Source: Canna indica
Lineage: Eukaryota > Streptophyta > Magnoliopsida > Zingiberales > Cannaceae
Assembly (NCBI GenBank): GCA_034359265.1
Contig: CP136890.1
Span: 27,880,501-27,944,500, forward strand
Direction: 5' to 3'
DNA: 64,000 bases
The notes below the pieces were generated by a model. The model made no database searches, had not been told where the DNA came from, and saw only the letters and a list, made by a program, of their open reading frames with translations. Positions 1 through 10,959 of this stretch are shown here, one piece after another. The position numbers and the translations under genes are program-made. Each line of letters begins with the position of its first letter. Position 1 is the stretch's first letter.

Positions 1-324
1 GAAGTTTTATCAAGCATGAGTAGCAGCACTAGTTGGCAGTTGCACAATCGTCCTAGTGTGTTTCCTCTTGTGCCTAGTCCTTACAATGCTCTAACCACAA
101 ACTCACTGTTGGGGAAATTGCCCGGAAAAGGACAAGGGAGAAATCTTGGTTTTGTTGGTAAAGGCACTTGCCTCCCGAGTCGTTTTGCTATGGATGACAT
201 TGAATCGTCAACTAATGGATTGACTGATACTAGCGCTTACACCGGTGATGATGCATATATTCTAAATCAAGATATTTATGGGGCACTTCAAAGTGGACCT
301 TGTGCTACCACAAGTTTCAAGTGA
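1..324 (+). CDS. C-terminal coding end of an unrecognised gene (partial)
   Basis: The frame is open from the first base of the window to a TGA at 322-324, about 107 codons, so the true start lies outside. The ATG at 16 is probably internal. The peptide is Ser/Thr/Gly/Pro-rich and hydrophilic, with a basic Gly-Lys-rich patch (KLPGKGQGRN) followed by an acidic stretch ending ATTSFK. No membrane segment or catalytic motif is visible. A good splice-donor-like sequence (A/GTAAGA) lies near 352, just after the stop, which suggests an intron in the 3' UTR or an alternative last exon. Base composition is more balanced than the AT-rich DNA downstream, as expected for an exon. I do not recognise the family; a regulatory or nuclear protein tail is possible but unproven. 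Confidence 0.5.
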   Translation, partial: EVLSSMSSSTSWQLHNRPSVFPLVPSPYNALTTNSLLGKLPGKGQGRNLGFVGKGTCLPSRFAMDDIESSTNGLTDTSAYTGDDAYILNQDIYGALQSGPCATTSFK

Positions 325-2522
325 CATGAGCCATGAATGTTTCGGACTTCAAGTAAGAAATTTAGTTCTCTCATCTGCATTATGTAATTATTGCAAAACT
401 TATATTTCTAGTTCCTTACTATGAACTTTTATTTAATTATCATTTTCTTAATCTTACCCTATTCTTGATGGATTCATTCCATTGGATCGGAAAGATCCAA
501 AGTTAATCTTCATTACCCACAGTGAAGATGGATTCTCTAGCATATGCATTATTGTTTTTCATTTATAAAGGGAATGACAATTTTTTTTTGTTTGCATTAC
601 ATTATGTGAGAGATTCATCTAGGGTTAGAAAATATTAGTATCCTACTTGTTTCTTTCATCACAAGTCTACAATTAAGGAACCTAAAGACATTCTCTAAAC
701 TATGGTTATTTTCTCGTGTGTGATTTTTGCCATTTAATGGATGAATTTAACTTATTATTTCAATGTTTTATTGCTTCCGATTGACTAAAATTGCTCCTTT
801 TTTCTTTATCCTTGTCACCAATTAGAATGTATTTGGTTTTTCATATTAATGTCTTTATTCCATGTGCATAATTATAATTGAGATAGTGATTACTAGTGTC
901 ATATTGATATTGCCAGGGTACCAATATTGACTGTTATAGTATGCTGTCATATGTCTGTATGTTTGTACAGTTGCAAAAAACCTGTGCCCAGCCAAGTTTG
1001 GGCTTTGCTTAACTTGGCTTGCTACTTTTTGGTTGAGCTAGAGCTTGATTTAATTGCAAAATCAAGTTTGAGCTTGACTCTTTTAAATTTCTTTGAGCTC
1101 AATATGGGTTCGTATTGGTTTATTTATTCAGCTAAGCGAACTGACTTGTCCTAGCTCATTTATATTGCCAAGTGAGCTAGAGCTCCAGTTCAAAAACTCA
1201 CATTACAATAAGGAAATGCGATTAAGATTTAAAAAAATTTAAATCAACTAGACTAAATTAGAAATAAATTAGATTTATGGGCATTAATTTAGATGGTTGT
1301 CTAATTTAAATATAATGCATGTATATCTTATATATAGCTTTGATATAGATCTTGTTGTTGAGCTTATAAATAAGCTTGTTTACGAGCCTAGCTATTTTGC
1401 TCAAGCTTGGCTCCATTAGCCTGTGGAGCCTGAGCCTGGCCTACCTAGGGATTGAGCTGAGCTTGAACGACTTTTATGGACTAGTTTGTAGCCTTATGTC
1501 GGTAAGATGGCATAGTGAGGTTGGTATTCTGTCACAACCGGTTACATGTTTTATGCCATATCATGTTAGCTTATACACATTCTGTATGTAAAATATTGCT
1601 CTGTCAGATCTTTTACTGGTTACTTTGTTTTTGTAGGTTAGGTTGGCTTGAGGTCTCATGGGTCATCAGCAACCTATGGATTGTAGCAGGCAATTTCAAA
1701 TTATTCTATATCTACTCTTTTCTTGATTACTCATCCTGTTTGAGTTGAAAGAAATCTTCCAGTGGGATGCCTTTTTTTATCCATCCTCTAAGATGCTAAG
1801 TTATCAAGTTGGTCCACCAGCAATGTAGTTTGACAACTTATTGGTTGAAGCATAAACAGGCCTCTATTGTGGCAGTAGCAAGTTCTTTCAGCTCATAAAA
1901 CAATAATTTTTAATTTTTCGCTTTTCTTTTTGAGCAAAACAATGTGATGCAAGTGTGAGCCAGTTGAGACCTGCTCAACAGTTTGTGTAATTATGGGTTC
2001 ATGGCGTGGAAGAAAATTTGGTGCAAATCAGATGTCTTCCATGGCCCTGCTGTTTCTTCAGCTGTTGTTCATGTTTAATTTCTTGAACTATTTTATAAAA
2101 TCCAAAAAAAATTATAGATCATCCTTTTTGTTTGCAGAATATCTGCATTTATGTGTAGCCAACATCTGTCTACTTAGTGACAGAATATTCGGTGGTGCAG
2201 GACTGATCTTGGCCACTGAATCCGCTTCAGCTTGCACCCAACTAGTGTGTTTATTTCTAAATCCGGGTTTTTAATCTGCTACTTCTGGTTCTATATATTT
2301 ATTGAAAACCAACTCGAGATTCTTGACAATTTATTGCTTTTAGATGCTGGTGATTTGGTTTTGACGGAGGAGGCGCATGATGAGATTAAAATGGCCTGTT
2401 TTCGGTTAATTCTCTTCACACTTTGCTTATAGAGTAAGGATCTGAATTCGGGTATGGTTTTATTGGGGTAGTAGGATATTCTATTTTTTTTAAAAAAATT
2501 GGATTTGAGTAGCATTATCAAC
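325..2522. other. AT-rich 3' flank without a supportable gene
   Basis: I see no coding exon here. The short open frames are AT-rich and lack family resemblance. About 955-1490 has a patch rich in AGCTTGAGC/GCTCAAGC words in both orientations, which looks like a decayed foldback element, but I could not fix its ends or a target duplication. The first few hundred bases may be 3' UTR or a UTR intron of the upstream gene. Confidence 0.4.
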
Positions 2523-2774
2523 TGGCATCTTCATTCAATCACAAAGAGTCCTCTCAAAGCATCAGACCCCTGGTCAAGCATTTGGAAAATGAAACAGCTG
2601 CCTAAGATTAAGCTACTAACTTGGAGATTCATCCAAGGCTGGCTCCATATTAGAGTTGCACTCGCCTGACGTCATGTTCCTCTCCCGGACATCAGCTGCC
2701 CTTCCTATCATTTTGCTCCTGAATCTAGGGAGCATGTATTCTTGCAATGCAAACACCAAAAGATTGTTTCTTAA
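2523..2774 (+). pseudogene. LINE fragment: zinc-binding reverse transcriptase tail (zf-RVT)
   Basis: Reading from the TGG at 2523 gives DPWSSIWKMKQLPKIKLLTW, then W-L-H-I-R, then a Cys/His-spaced segment (ISCPSYHF...EHVFLQCKH). This is the pattern of the zf-RVT domain at the C-terminus of plant L1-type non-LTR retrotransposon proteins: W-x-IWK-x-(2)-P-K-(I/V)-K, then C-P-x-C...E-x-x-x-H-x-F-x-x-C. The frame has a TGA near the middle and ends at a TAA at 2772-2774. No upstream reverse transcriptase or endonuclease could be found nearby, so this is a short dead relic, or an exonised zf-RVT fragment as is common in plants. Confidence 0.7.
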
Positions 2775-3398
2775 TAAAAATAGAGGAGATCTGGCGTTTA
2801 AATACCTTCTTTAAATTAGTTTTCTTAATAAAAATAAAACATTAAAAATTATTTCTTATGATTTTGAGACTATCGATTTCGTTATCAGAATGCAGTGGCA
2901 ATTTTAAAATTATAAATTCTTTCTATAAAATTAATTAATTTAAAAATAAAATAAATTATATTTAATTTATAAAAATAAAAATTATCATTTTCAACTCAAA
3001 TCATTATCTTAAATTGATAAATCAATTAAATCAATTTATATCTAATTGACTCAAACCTAAATTTTAAAATAATTTAATTTTCTTAAAGCCAATCTATTTA
3101 TAATTTAATCAAAACTAATTTTAGACCATTGGATTTATTTTTTTGAAATTTTATAATATTTATTAATTAATTATATATCTAATTGAATTTAAAAAAATCT
3201 TAAATTACCAATAACTTAATTAATTAAAGTTTGCAAATATTTTATAACCATATTAGCAAACATTTAATTTTGTAAACTAATTACAAATACAACATGTGAG
3301 TTTCTTCTACAATCATATTAAGTTTGATGAACTATTTCATATGAATCAATTTACTATTTAATTTTTAAAAAAAATTATTATGAAAATTATTCAAGAAA
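2775..3398. other. Very AT-rich spacer
   Basis: This stretch is dominated by AAATTTAAT/TTAATTAA words with no coding potential. It ends at the AAATT target site of the next element. Confidence 0.5.
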
Positions 3399-3403
3399 AA
3401 ATT

Positions 3404-5953
3404 TGTTATGCCTTGCAATTTTTGGACCTTATTGTAAATATTTTTTTTAGAGGGACCTTTTTGCAAAAATGCTAATCCTATTTAATTAAGCCCTAACCCC
3501 TCTCTAATCCTTTTCCTCTCCCGATCCCTGTAGCAGCAGAAGGTGTGCGATGGTCGTCGAAGGGCGTGCGGTAGCAGCGGAGGGCGTCGGCGGTGAGAAG
3601 ACTCCGGTGAATCAGAGTTCGGAGGAGTTTGCCGGTAGGATTTCCGTCCTTCTCCTTTATCACTTCGTGTAGGGTAACTGTTCATAGGATGAGATTCCGG
3701 GTTTTCCTTGTCGTCGATCTGTGACTCCACGATGTTTCGGAGATTTTTGTGTCCTGTGTTTTCTTCGTGTTTTCTCGTCGTCGGATCTTGCGATGGCAAT
3801 CTTCATCATCGGCAATGTGGCTATAGGGAGGGGCTCCGATCGACGCTGTTAGGGGCGTCGGGCGAGATCTCTACCGGGTGTAAGTCGCCGTGCGCGACCT
3901 TGCGCCGGATCAGGGATCGCCGACCCCTCTTTCTCCTAGTCGCCTGTTCGTAGAGGCGGAGATAGTCAATGGCGTCGATCGGCGAGTCGCAGTCGGACGC
4001 CGAGAATCCCAGCGAGCATCTCGTCTGGTCGAATGCCGTAGGCGTCGGCATCGGGTAGAGGACGCGGCTGTTGAAGGTGTCGCTCGAGCTCACAGCCGCT
4101 GGCAGCAGTGCCGATTGGCACTATTTTTGGAGGATTTACGCTAGGCCAGTCGTGGCACCTGGTTGGTTCTTGGTTGGAGTCGGCCGCGGCGGAGTACGAC
4201 GCTCGGCGAGGTGCCGCGGCGAGCAGCGACGCCCGGCGAGGCATCGCTGCCGCGCGAGCAGGCGACCTCCGCCGATCGCGGTAGCCGACGCATGGCAGGG
4301 TGGCTGCCGTCGCCTCGTGGTGGTGACGGCAGGTCATCGTCGGCGTCGGCGGCGGCGCACTTCCCCGGCGATCCGATCGGTTGGACCAATCAGGGAGGGT
4401 AGGTGGCGGGGATGCGAAGCGTCGGGTGATTTGGGCGAGTAGGTGAAGGGATAGTTTAATTAATGTGTTAGTTTTTGAGTTGTAACGGTGTTGTGTTATA
4501 TATATATATATCAATGATATTTTTCTTGTAGCAGTGTTATATTCATTGAATGTTGTTGCTTGAGTTGGTAACTGTGGCAGATAGTTATATCATTGTTATA
4601 TATATAATAAATTGGTTATATATATATTTTGGTATCTCTGCAACATAACAGTGACTTATGGATCTTAGCACTGTTACGATCATTATATCAGGAGCTTATT
4701 TAAGTTGATATTTTGAGATAATTGTTGATATTTAAAAGATTATTTTGAGGCTTTATAGTGGGTTAAAATAATCATATTATATATGAATTTGGACCTACTC
4801 GGCGCCCCAAATTCATTGGTGGGGTCAGTTTTGCCGTTTGGCTTTCGGATGTTGAAAACAGTATGCGTTTTCACCTCGTTTTACGTGTCGAGTCGAGAAA
4901 ATATTATTTTATTCATCTTGTGGTTTCTATCGAGTTGTTCTATTGTTGTAGTTATTGTCAAGGTGAATCTCATCCTAGATCGGTTGTTATCCTATGTCGA
5001 AATATTATCTTGTTGTTCTATTCCATTGAAAGTTGATATTTACTGCTGTTGAAACTCCTTATGCATAAGTTGTTGATACATGTTGCCAGCATCATGTGTT
5101 TATATGCATATTAGTTGAGAATGCTAGTTTAGATGTTGCATGTTTTATGTTGTTGCATATATATTTAATTCATCCACGAAGACATGACTACTAGCATTAT
5201 ATCGGTTGAGTTGTATTAGTGTAATTGTTGACATGATGCATAGTTGATCTACTTTTGGGCGATAGCCCTGGACAATGTTGATATATTGCCCAAGGTGTAT
5301 GGCAAGTGACACCGGTGATCACATATTTATCACACGGGTTGTGTGAACGGTGTCGAGGTGTTAGACGTCGGCGGGCTACCATTTTTTTGGATAGTCGCAT
5401 CTCTAGCTGGAGCGGGCTTGAGGTGCCACTCTCGAGGTGTGAGAGTGCGGGGGAAACCCAATGTCCATTACGCTCTTGATTGGATTTATGACCACATACT
5501 CATATAGATGATAGTTGTCATAATTGACATAGTTGATTGGTATAGGTGCATCGAGTAGATGGTTGAATCATATCTTCCGTTGTACACATGACATCATAGC
5601 ATCTTGTTGAAATCCTGCTCAGCCTTCTACTGATGTTTGTTGTTTTTGCCTCAGATTCTCAGGTATGACGGCATTATCTTATGGGGTAGCTAGAGTTTTG
5701 GAGGAGGAGGAGACATCTTCCACACAACATTTAGTTTCCTAATTTACTAGTTGAACTATGCACTTTTAGCTAGACTCTAGAATTCATTGTTCTTATGGAC
5801 TGTTGAACTTTTATTATTATCTGGTTGGACATTCGATTGGAATCTGGTTGTAAATTTAAATTCAGTCCATTTTGATATTGTTGTTTTGTTGCTAATTACG
5901 TTTCTCCTAGGTGAGGTCCCTTATATAGGGATAAACCTAGGCGGGGCGTAACA
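3404..5953 (+). repeat. 5' LTR of the plus-strand Tekay-type element (2550 bp)
   Basis: The LTR starts TGTTATG and ends GTAACA just before the primer site. It pairs with 10960-13513. Composition is strongly two-part: about 3520-4440 is GC- and CpG-rich, and the rest is AT-rich with TATATATA runs near 4498-4510 and 4598-4630. Open frames in the GC block occur in several frames on both strands, which is expected of GC-rich DNA, and I do not treat them as genes. The last part (5200-5950) has a conserved-looking segment around a tRNA-primed end. Confidence 0.93.
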
Positions 5954-5956
5954 ATT

Positions 5957-5968
5957 TGGTATCAGAGC
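5957..5968 (+). other. Primer binding site (tRNA-iMet) of the plus-strand Tekay-type element
   Basis: TGGTATCAGAGC lies 3 bases after the LTR end. It is complementary to the 3' end of plant initiator tRNA-Met, the usual primer of plant LTR retrotransposons. Confidence 0.93.
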
Positions 5969-6112
5969 TTAGGATCGTCCTCCTCCATAGGATTGTTGGG
6001 TGTTTAGGTCTAAGGATGAGATTTCACCTTACTGTAAGATAATAAGTTGATTTTTAAATTGTTGGTTGTTGGTTGAGTGAGAAACCTGAGTCGTACTTTT
6101 CTTTTAGGATAT

Positions 6113-7412
6113 ATGGAAGCGCGCTAGAGGTAGCGCGGGTGTCAGGACTGCCTTTAGAGGTGGACGCTGAGGTCGAGGCCGAGGTCGAGGCGATAGGCAG
6201 GCTGCACAGACTCAGAGGGTTAGTCCAGTTCCGACTAGAGTCGAGCTAGACCTGGCAGATGATGTTCCTCTGGCTCAATTTCAGTGTCGGGCACGCTCGA
6301 GCCGTAGGCCTAGCCAGAGTAGCACTCGAAGTGGCCGAGTGGGAGGACAGACCGAGTAGATGGAGCCGCAGCCTGAGTCTGATTCTGAGTTTGATTCTGA
6401 CTTAGCTCACAGTATGGACACACCTTCTGAGATGTCGGCTGGAGAGCCTTCGAAGGATTCACCAGTGCAGCCGCATCCAGTAGCTCAGTACGACATGGTG
6501 CAGATCGAGTCCTTCGAGAGGCGGAAGATGAACAGGCTGAATCAGTTTTTGCGCCTGGGTAGAGGCAAGTTCGACAGCTTCTCTGGGACCACCGACCCTG
6601 CAGTGGCTCAGTCGTGGGTCAGCGAGGTGGAGCGGGCCTTTGGTGTATTTGGCTGTCCTGAGGAGGAGCAGGTCGGTTTGGCGACTTACTGCTTTACTGG
6701 GGAGGCCTTGATTTGGTGGGAGATGCAGCAGAAATTACTGAGAGGGAAGGCGGTCTCTTGGAAGAGATTCTTGAAGATATTCTTCAAGAAATATTACCCA
6801 GCTACCTATGCGAGACAAAAGATGCAGGAGTTCCTTCAGGTGCGTCAGGGGATGAGGCGAGTGGTAGAGTATGCTAGCGAGTTTGATGCACTCACGAGGT
6901 TTGTCCCAGACTTGGTGTCCACTGATAGTAGGAGGGCAGAGTTCTTCTTCGGTGGACTGAACAACTCCATCAAGGGGTTGATGGCTAGTGGCGAGCTCGG
7001 GAGCTATGATCGAGTTCTGAGGCGGGCTCTGCGGGCGGAGGCGACTCATGCTGAGATGTTCCCGGATCGTCAGCAGGTTAAGGCTAGCCAGCCAGCTCAA
7101 ACTCAGAGTCAGGGTGGCAGAGGACAGAGACAGTCGGGACAGTCTTATTCCAGGCAGCACAGAGGGCGCAGAGATGGTGGCAGAGGATTTGGGCAGCCGC
7201 AGGCCAAGAGGGACAAATCCGCACCAGCCCAGTTGAAGGCATCTTCACGACCTACTCATCAGTCGGGAGTTCAGTCGAGCCGAGGTCAGTTCCATTGCTT
7301 TAAGTGTGGGGATGCTTTCCACTCTGTCAGGGACTGTCCACAGTCGCAGAGTTTGTGCTTTAGTTGTAAGCAGCCAGGCCACATCAGTAGAGAGTATCCG
7401 ACCAGGCAGTAG
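6113..7412 (+). pseudogene. gag: gag region of the plus-strand Tekay-type element
   Basis: The well-preserved part starts at the ATG at 6360. It holds a retrotransposon gag core (about residues 50-230: AQSWVSEVERAF, GEALIWWE, FFKKYYP, FLQVRQG), then a Gln/Arg/Ser-rich linker and two zinc knuckles near 7297-7400. The first, CFKCGDAFHSVRDC, is a complete C-x2-C-x4-H-x4-C. The second, CFSCKQPGHISREY, has Tyr where the last Cys should be. The same frame is open upstream to about 6113 with an Arg-Gly repeat, interrupted by TGA at 6168-6170 and TAG at 6357-6359, so the ancestral gag probably began near 6113. It ends at TAG 7410-7412. Confidence 0.88.
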
Positions 7413-7952
7413 GCAGGAGGCCAGAGCTCTCAGCAGCAGCGGCAGAGAGGCCCGCAGCAGAGCACTCAGCAGTCTGCCAGAGTGTTCGCACTAACTCAGC
7501 AGCAGGCCCGGGAGGCTTCTGGTATAGTTATGAGAGGTATGATTCAGATTTTTAGTATTCCTGCATCGTTGTTGTTTGATACTAGCTCTACGCATTCTTT
7601 TATTGCTCCGCATATGATTGAAAAATTGAGTATGGAGCCTACACCTAGTGCGACGAGTCTGGCTGTGCATACACCGTCTGGGGATGTGCTAGTGTCAGAG
7701 CTTCAGTTGAGTGGGTGTAGACTCGATTTTGGCAGCCATGTTTGTCTAGCTGATTTATTGGTGCTGGATTTCTCTGAGTTTGATATTATTTTGGGTATGG
7801 ATTGGCTTTCTGCCAACCATGCTAAAGTTGACTGCCATGGGAAGGCTGTGACAATATCACCTCCGGGGTTGCCTTCATTTGAGTTCTTGGGAGTGAGAGA
7901 ATCCATGATTCCCTTCATCTCAGTATTGCAGGCCCGACGATTGCTAGCTTAG
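7413..7952 (+). pseudogene. pol: Aspartic protease segment of the plus-strand Tekay-type element
   Basis: In the same frame as gag after a TAG. The protease motif reads LFDTSSTHSFI, where the family usually has D-S-G-A/S. The catalytic Asp is kept but the Gly is lost. A second conserved segment, FDIILGMDWL, follows about 75 residues later, as in Gypsy proteases. The segment ends at TAG 7950-7952, where the family normally continues into RT. Likely inactive. Confidence 0.88.
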
Positions 7953-9413
7953 GGGTGCCTTGGTTTTGTTGCTTCATTGGTGGGCACTTCCGAAAGCAGT
8001 CAAAGTCGGCTTGATGATCTACCTGTGGTCTGTGATTTTCCAGATGTATTCCCGGAGGAGTTACCAGGATTAACCCCGGTGCGTCAGACGAACTTCACCA
8101 TTGATTTGCATCCTGGTACTGCTCCTATTTCGAAGGCACCATACAGAATGACGCCTAAGGAGTTGGAGGAGCTGAAAGAGCAGCTGCAGGAGCTGTTGGA
8201 TAAAGGGTTCATCCGACCCAGTGTCTCACCCTGGGGAGCTCCAGTGTTATTTGTAAAGAAGAAGGATGGCTCTATGAGGCTTTGCATTGATTATAGACAG
8301 CTGAACTCGATGACTATAAAGAACAGATACCCTCTTCCCAGGATCGATGATCTGTTTGATCAGTTGCAGGGGACGAGCATGTACTCCAAGATTGATTTGA
8401 GATCAGGCTACCATCAGCTCAGAGTTAGAGATGAGGATGTTCAGAAGATTGCATTCAGGACTCGCTATGGGCACTACGAGTTCTTGGTTATGTCGTTTGG
8501 GTTGACTAACACACCTGCGACATTTATGGACTTGATGAACCGCATTTTCATGGGCTTTCTTGATCGGTTCGTCGTAGTGTTCATCGATGATATCTTGGTG
8601 TACTCTCGCAGTGAGGCAGAGCATGAAGAGCACTTGAGGATGGTGCTTGGTGTGCTGAGAAAAGAGCAGTTGTATGCCAAATTCAGCAAGTGTGCTTTCT
8701 GGTTAAAGGAAGTTAGCTTCCTTGGTCATGTGATTTCTGGAGCTGGCATTGCAGTCGATCCCCAGAAGATTAATGCAGTGACCGAGTGGCAAAGGCCTAG
8801 GACAGTCCACGAGATTCGGAGTTTCTTGGGACTAGCAGGCTATTATCGGCGATTTGTTGAAGGTTTCTCAAAGATCGCCTCACCCTTGACTAGATTGACA
8901 AAGAAAGGGGTGAAATTTGTTTGGGATGACCGGTGCGAGGCGAGCTTCCATGAGCTCAAGAGGTGGCTCACTAGTGCACCTATTTTGGTAGTTCCATCTG
9001 GATGTGACGGGTTTGTGTTGTTTACAGACGCCTCCATTCAGGGACTTGGAGCTGTGTTGATGCAGCATGAGAGAGTAGTTGCTTATGCTTCTCGTCAGTT
9101 GAAGGAGCATGAGAAGAACTACCCAGTTCATGACTTGGAGCTAGCAGCGATCATCTTTGCGTTGAAGATTTGGCGGCATTACCTGTATGGAGCGACCTTT
9201 GAGATCTTCACAGATCATAAGAGCCTGAAGTATTTGTTCACTCAGAAGGAACTGAACATGAGGCAGCGTAGATGGATGGATTTTCTGAAGAATTATGATT
9301 GCTCCATTAACTATCATCCTGGTAAGGCTAATGTTGTTGCAGATGCCTTAAGCAGAAAATCAGTTGGGATGTTGGCTCACCTCAGAGTTGCAGCGTCCGA
9401 ACTAATTCAGTAG
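7953..9413 (+). pseudogene. pol: Reverse transcriptase and RNase H of the plus-strand Tekay-type element
   Basis: About 478 codons are open (7977-9413), in frame with protease. RT blocks are in order: [88 protein letters not shown], and the catalytic FIDDILVYS box with both Asp residues. RNase H follows: FTDAS (first catalytic Asp), Y-A-S-R-Q-L, DLELAAI (Glu), [10 protein letters not shown] (Asp), [15 protein letters not shown] (Asp). All key residues are present, so the enzyme part looks chemically intact. The stop TAG at 9411-9413 interrupts the linker to integrase. Confidence 0.93.
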
Positions 9414-10949
9414 TTTTTAGAGCTGAGTTTGGATGTGATTCGCCCTACTGAGAGAGGGGTGCTAGCTCAGCTCATTGCTCATTCGCCGATTGTTCAGCGG
9501 ATTCAGGAGAGTCAGATCGAGGATCGTCACCTTCAGGCTATGATTGAGGAGATAGAACAGGGGCGGAAGCTCGATTTCTCCAGAGATACAGGTGGTATCA
9601 TCAGATTTAGAGGCAGGTTATGTGTGCCTGAGGGGCACCCGGTAAAGGAAGAATTGTTGGCCGAAGCTCATAGATCTTGATTTGCGGTGCATCCGGGGAG
9701 TTCTCGGATGTATCAGGACCTAAAACGGTCATATTGGTGGAGAGGAATGAAAAAGGATGTGGCAGAGTTTGTGGCTAAGTGCCTGATCTGTCAGCAGATC
9801 AAGGTAGAGCATCAGCGACCCGCAGGGAAGCTTCAGAACATTCCTATTCCAGAGTGGAAGTGGGAGCATATTACGATGGATTTTGTTACAGGGCTTCCGA
9901 GACCGCAGAGAGGGCATGACTCGATTTGGGTTATTGTTGATCTACTTACCAAGTCTGCCCATTTCTTGCCGATGAAGAAGACTTTCTCTCTTAGTCGATT
10001 GACAGCCTTATATTGCAGAGAGATTATTCGACTTCATGGTGTGCCCGCCAGCATCATCTCAGATAGAGATCCGCAATTTACTTCGCATTTTTAGGAGAGT
10101 TTGCAGTAGGCTTTGGGTACGCAGCTTCGATTCAGTACCGCCTATCACCCGCAGACTGATGGCCAGTCGGAGCGCACGATTCAGACACTTGAGGATCTCT
10201 TGCGTGCTTGTGTGTTGGACTTCGGAGGTAGCTGGGAGGACCATCTTCATCTGGTGGAGTTCTCATATAATAATAGCTACCACTCGGCTATTCAGATGGC
10301 ACCGTTTGAGGCTCTTTATGGCCGAAAATGCAGATCACCAGTGCATTGGGATGAGGCGGGTGAGCGTCGTCTTTTGGGACCAGAGATGGTTCAGCGGGAT
10401 ATAGAGCTGGTGCAGATGATCAGACAGAGATTACTGACCGCCCAGAGTCGTCAGAAGAGTTATGCTGATCGGCGTAGGAGAGACTTAGAATTCTCAGTTG
10501 GGGACCATGTTTTCCTTAGAGTGTCTCCTACCAGAGGTGTTATGCGGTTTGGCAAGAAGGGAAAGCTCGCACCGCGATATATTGGCCCATTCGAGATCTT
10601 GGAGAGAGTGGGAGCGGTAGCGTATCGGCTAGCCTTGCCTCCGTCATTAGCCGATGTGCACGATGTCTTCCATGTTTCCATGTTGAGGAAGTACGTGCCA
10701 GATCATACTCACATCTTGGAGCAGCAGTCAGTTCAGCTTCAGCCTGACTTTAGCTTCAAGGAGCAGCCTGTTCGGATTCTTGACAGGAAAGAACATCAGC
10801 TTCGTAAGAAAGTGATATCGCTCGTCAAGGTAGGGTGGCAGCATCATTCTGATTCGGAGGCCACTTGGGAGCGAGAGGAGGATATTCGAGCGCTCTACCC
10901 TCATCTTTTTGAGCCAGGTATTCAAATTTGGAGGACCAAATTTCATTAG
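9414..10949 (+). pseudogene. pol: Integrase and C-terminal chromodomain of the plus-strand Tekay-type element
   Basis: The frame continues through TGA 9678-9680, TAG 10092-10094 and TAG 10107-10109. The HHCC zinc domain is incomplete to the eye at its first His pair but ends with CLICQQ. The catalytic core shows ITMDFV (Asp), ISDRDPQFTS (Asp) and [14 protein letters not shown] (Glu). The C-terminal region has the GPF-E...V-A-Y module, then [15 protein letters not shown], and a chromodomain-like tail ([27 protein letters not shown]). Chromodomains of this class are thought to bias insertion toward heterochromatin. The final segment from 10113 to TAG 10947-10949 is uninterrupted. Confidence 0.92.
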
Positions 10950-10959
10950 GTGGGGAGGA

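Noticed and set aside
3966..4514. A long minus-strand open frame (182 aa) in the LTR, and its partner at 11362-11892
   Set aside because: GC-rich DNA gives long frames in several frames on both strands. The copies are LTR duplicates, so conservation is not independent, and the ends differ.
5957..5968. A possible tRNA gene at the tRNA-like match
   Set aside because: Only 12-18 bases match the tRNA 3' end, which is a primer site. No cloverleaf is present.
7048..7236. Additional plus- and minus-strand frames inside gag and pol regions
   Set aside because: They overlap the real reading frame and have no motif of their own.
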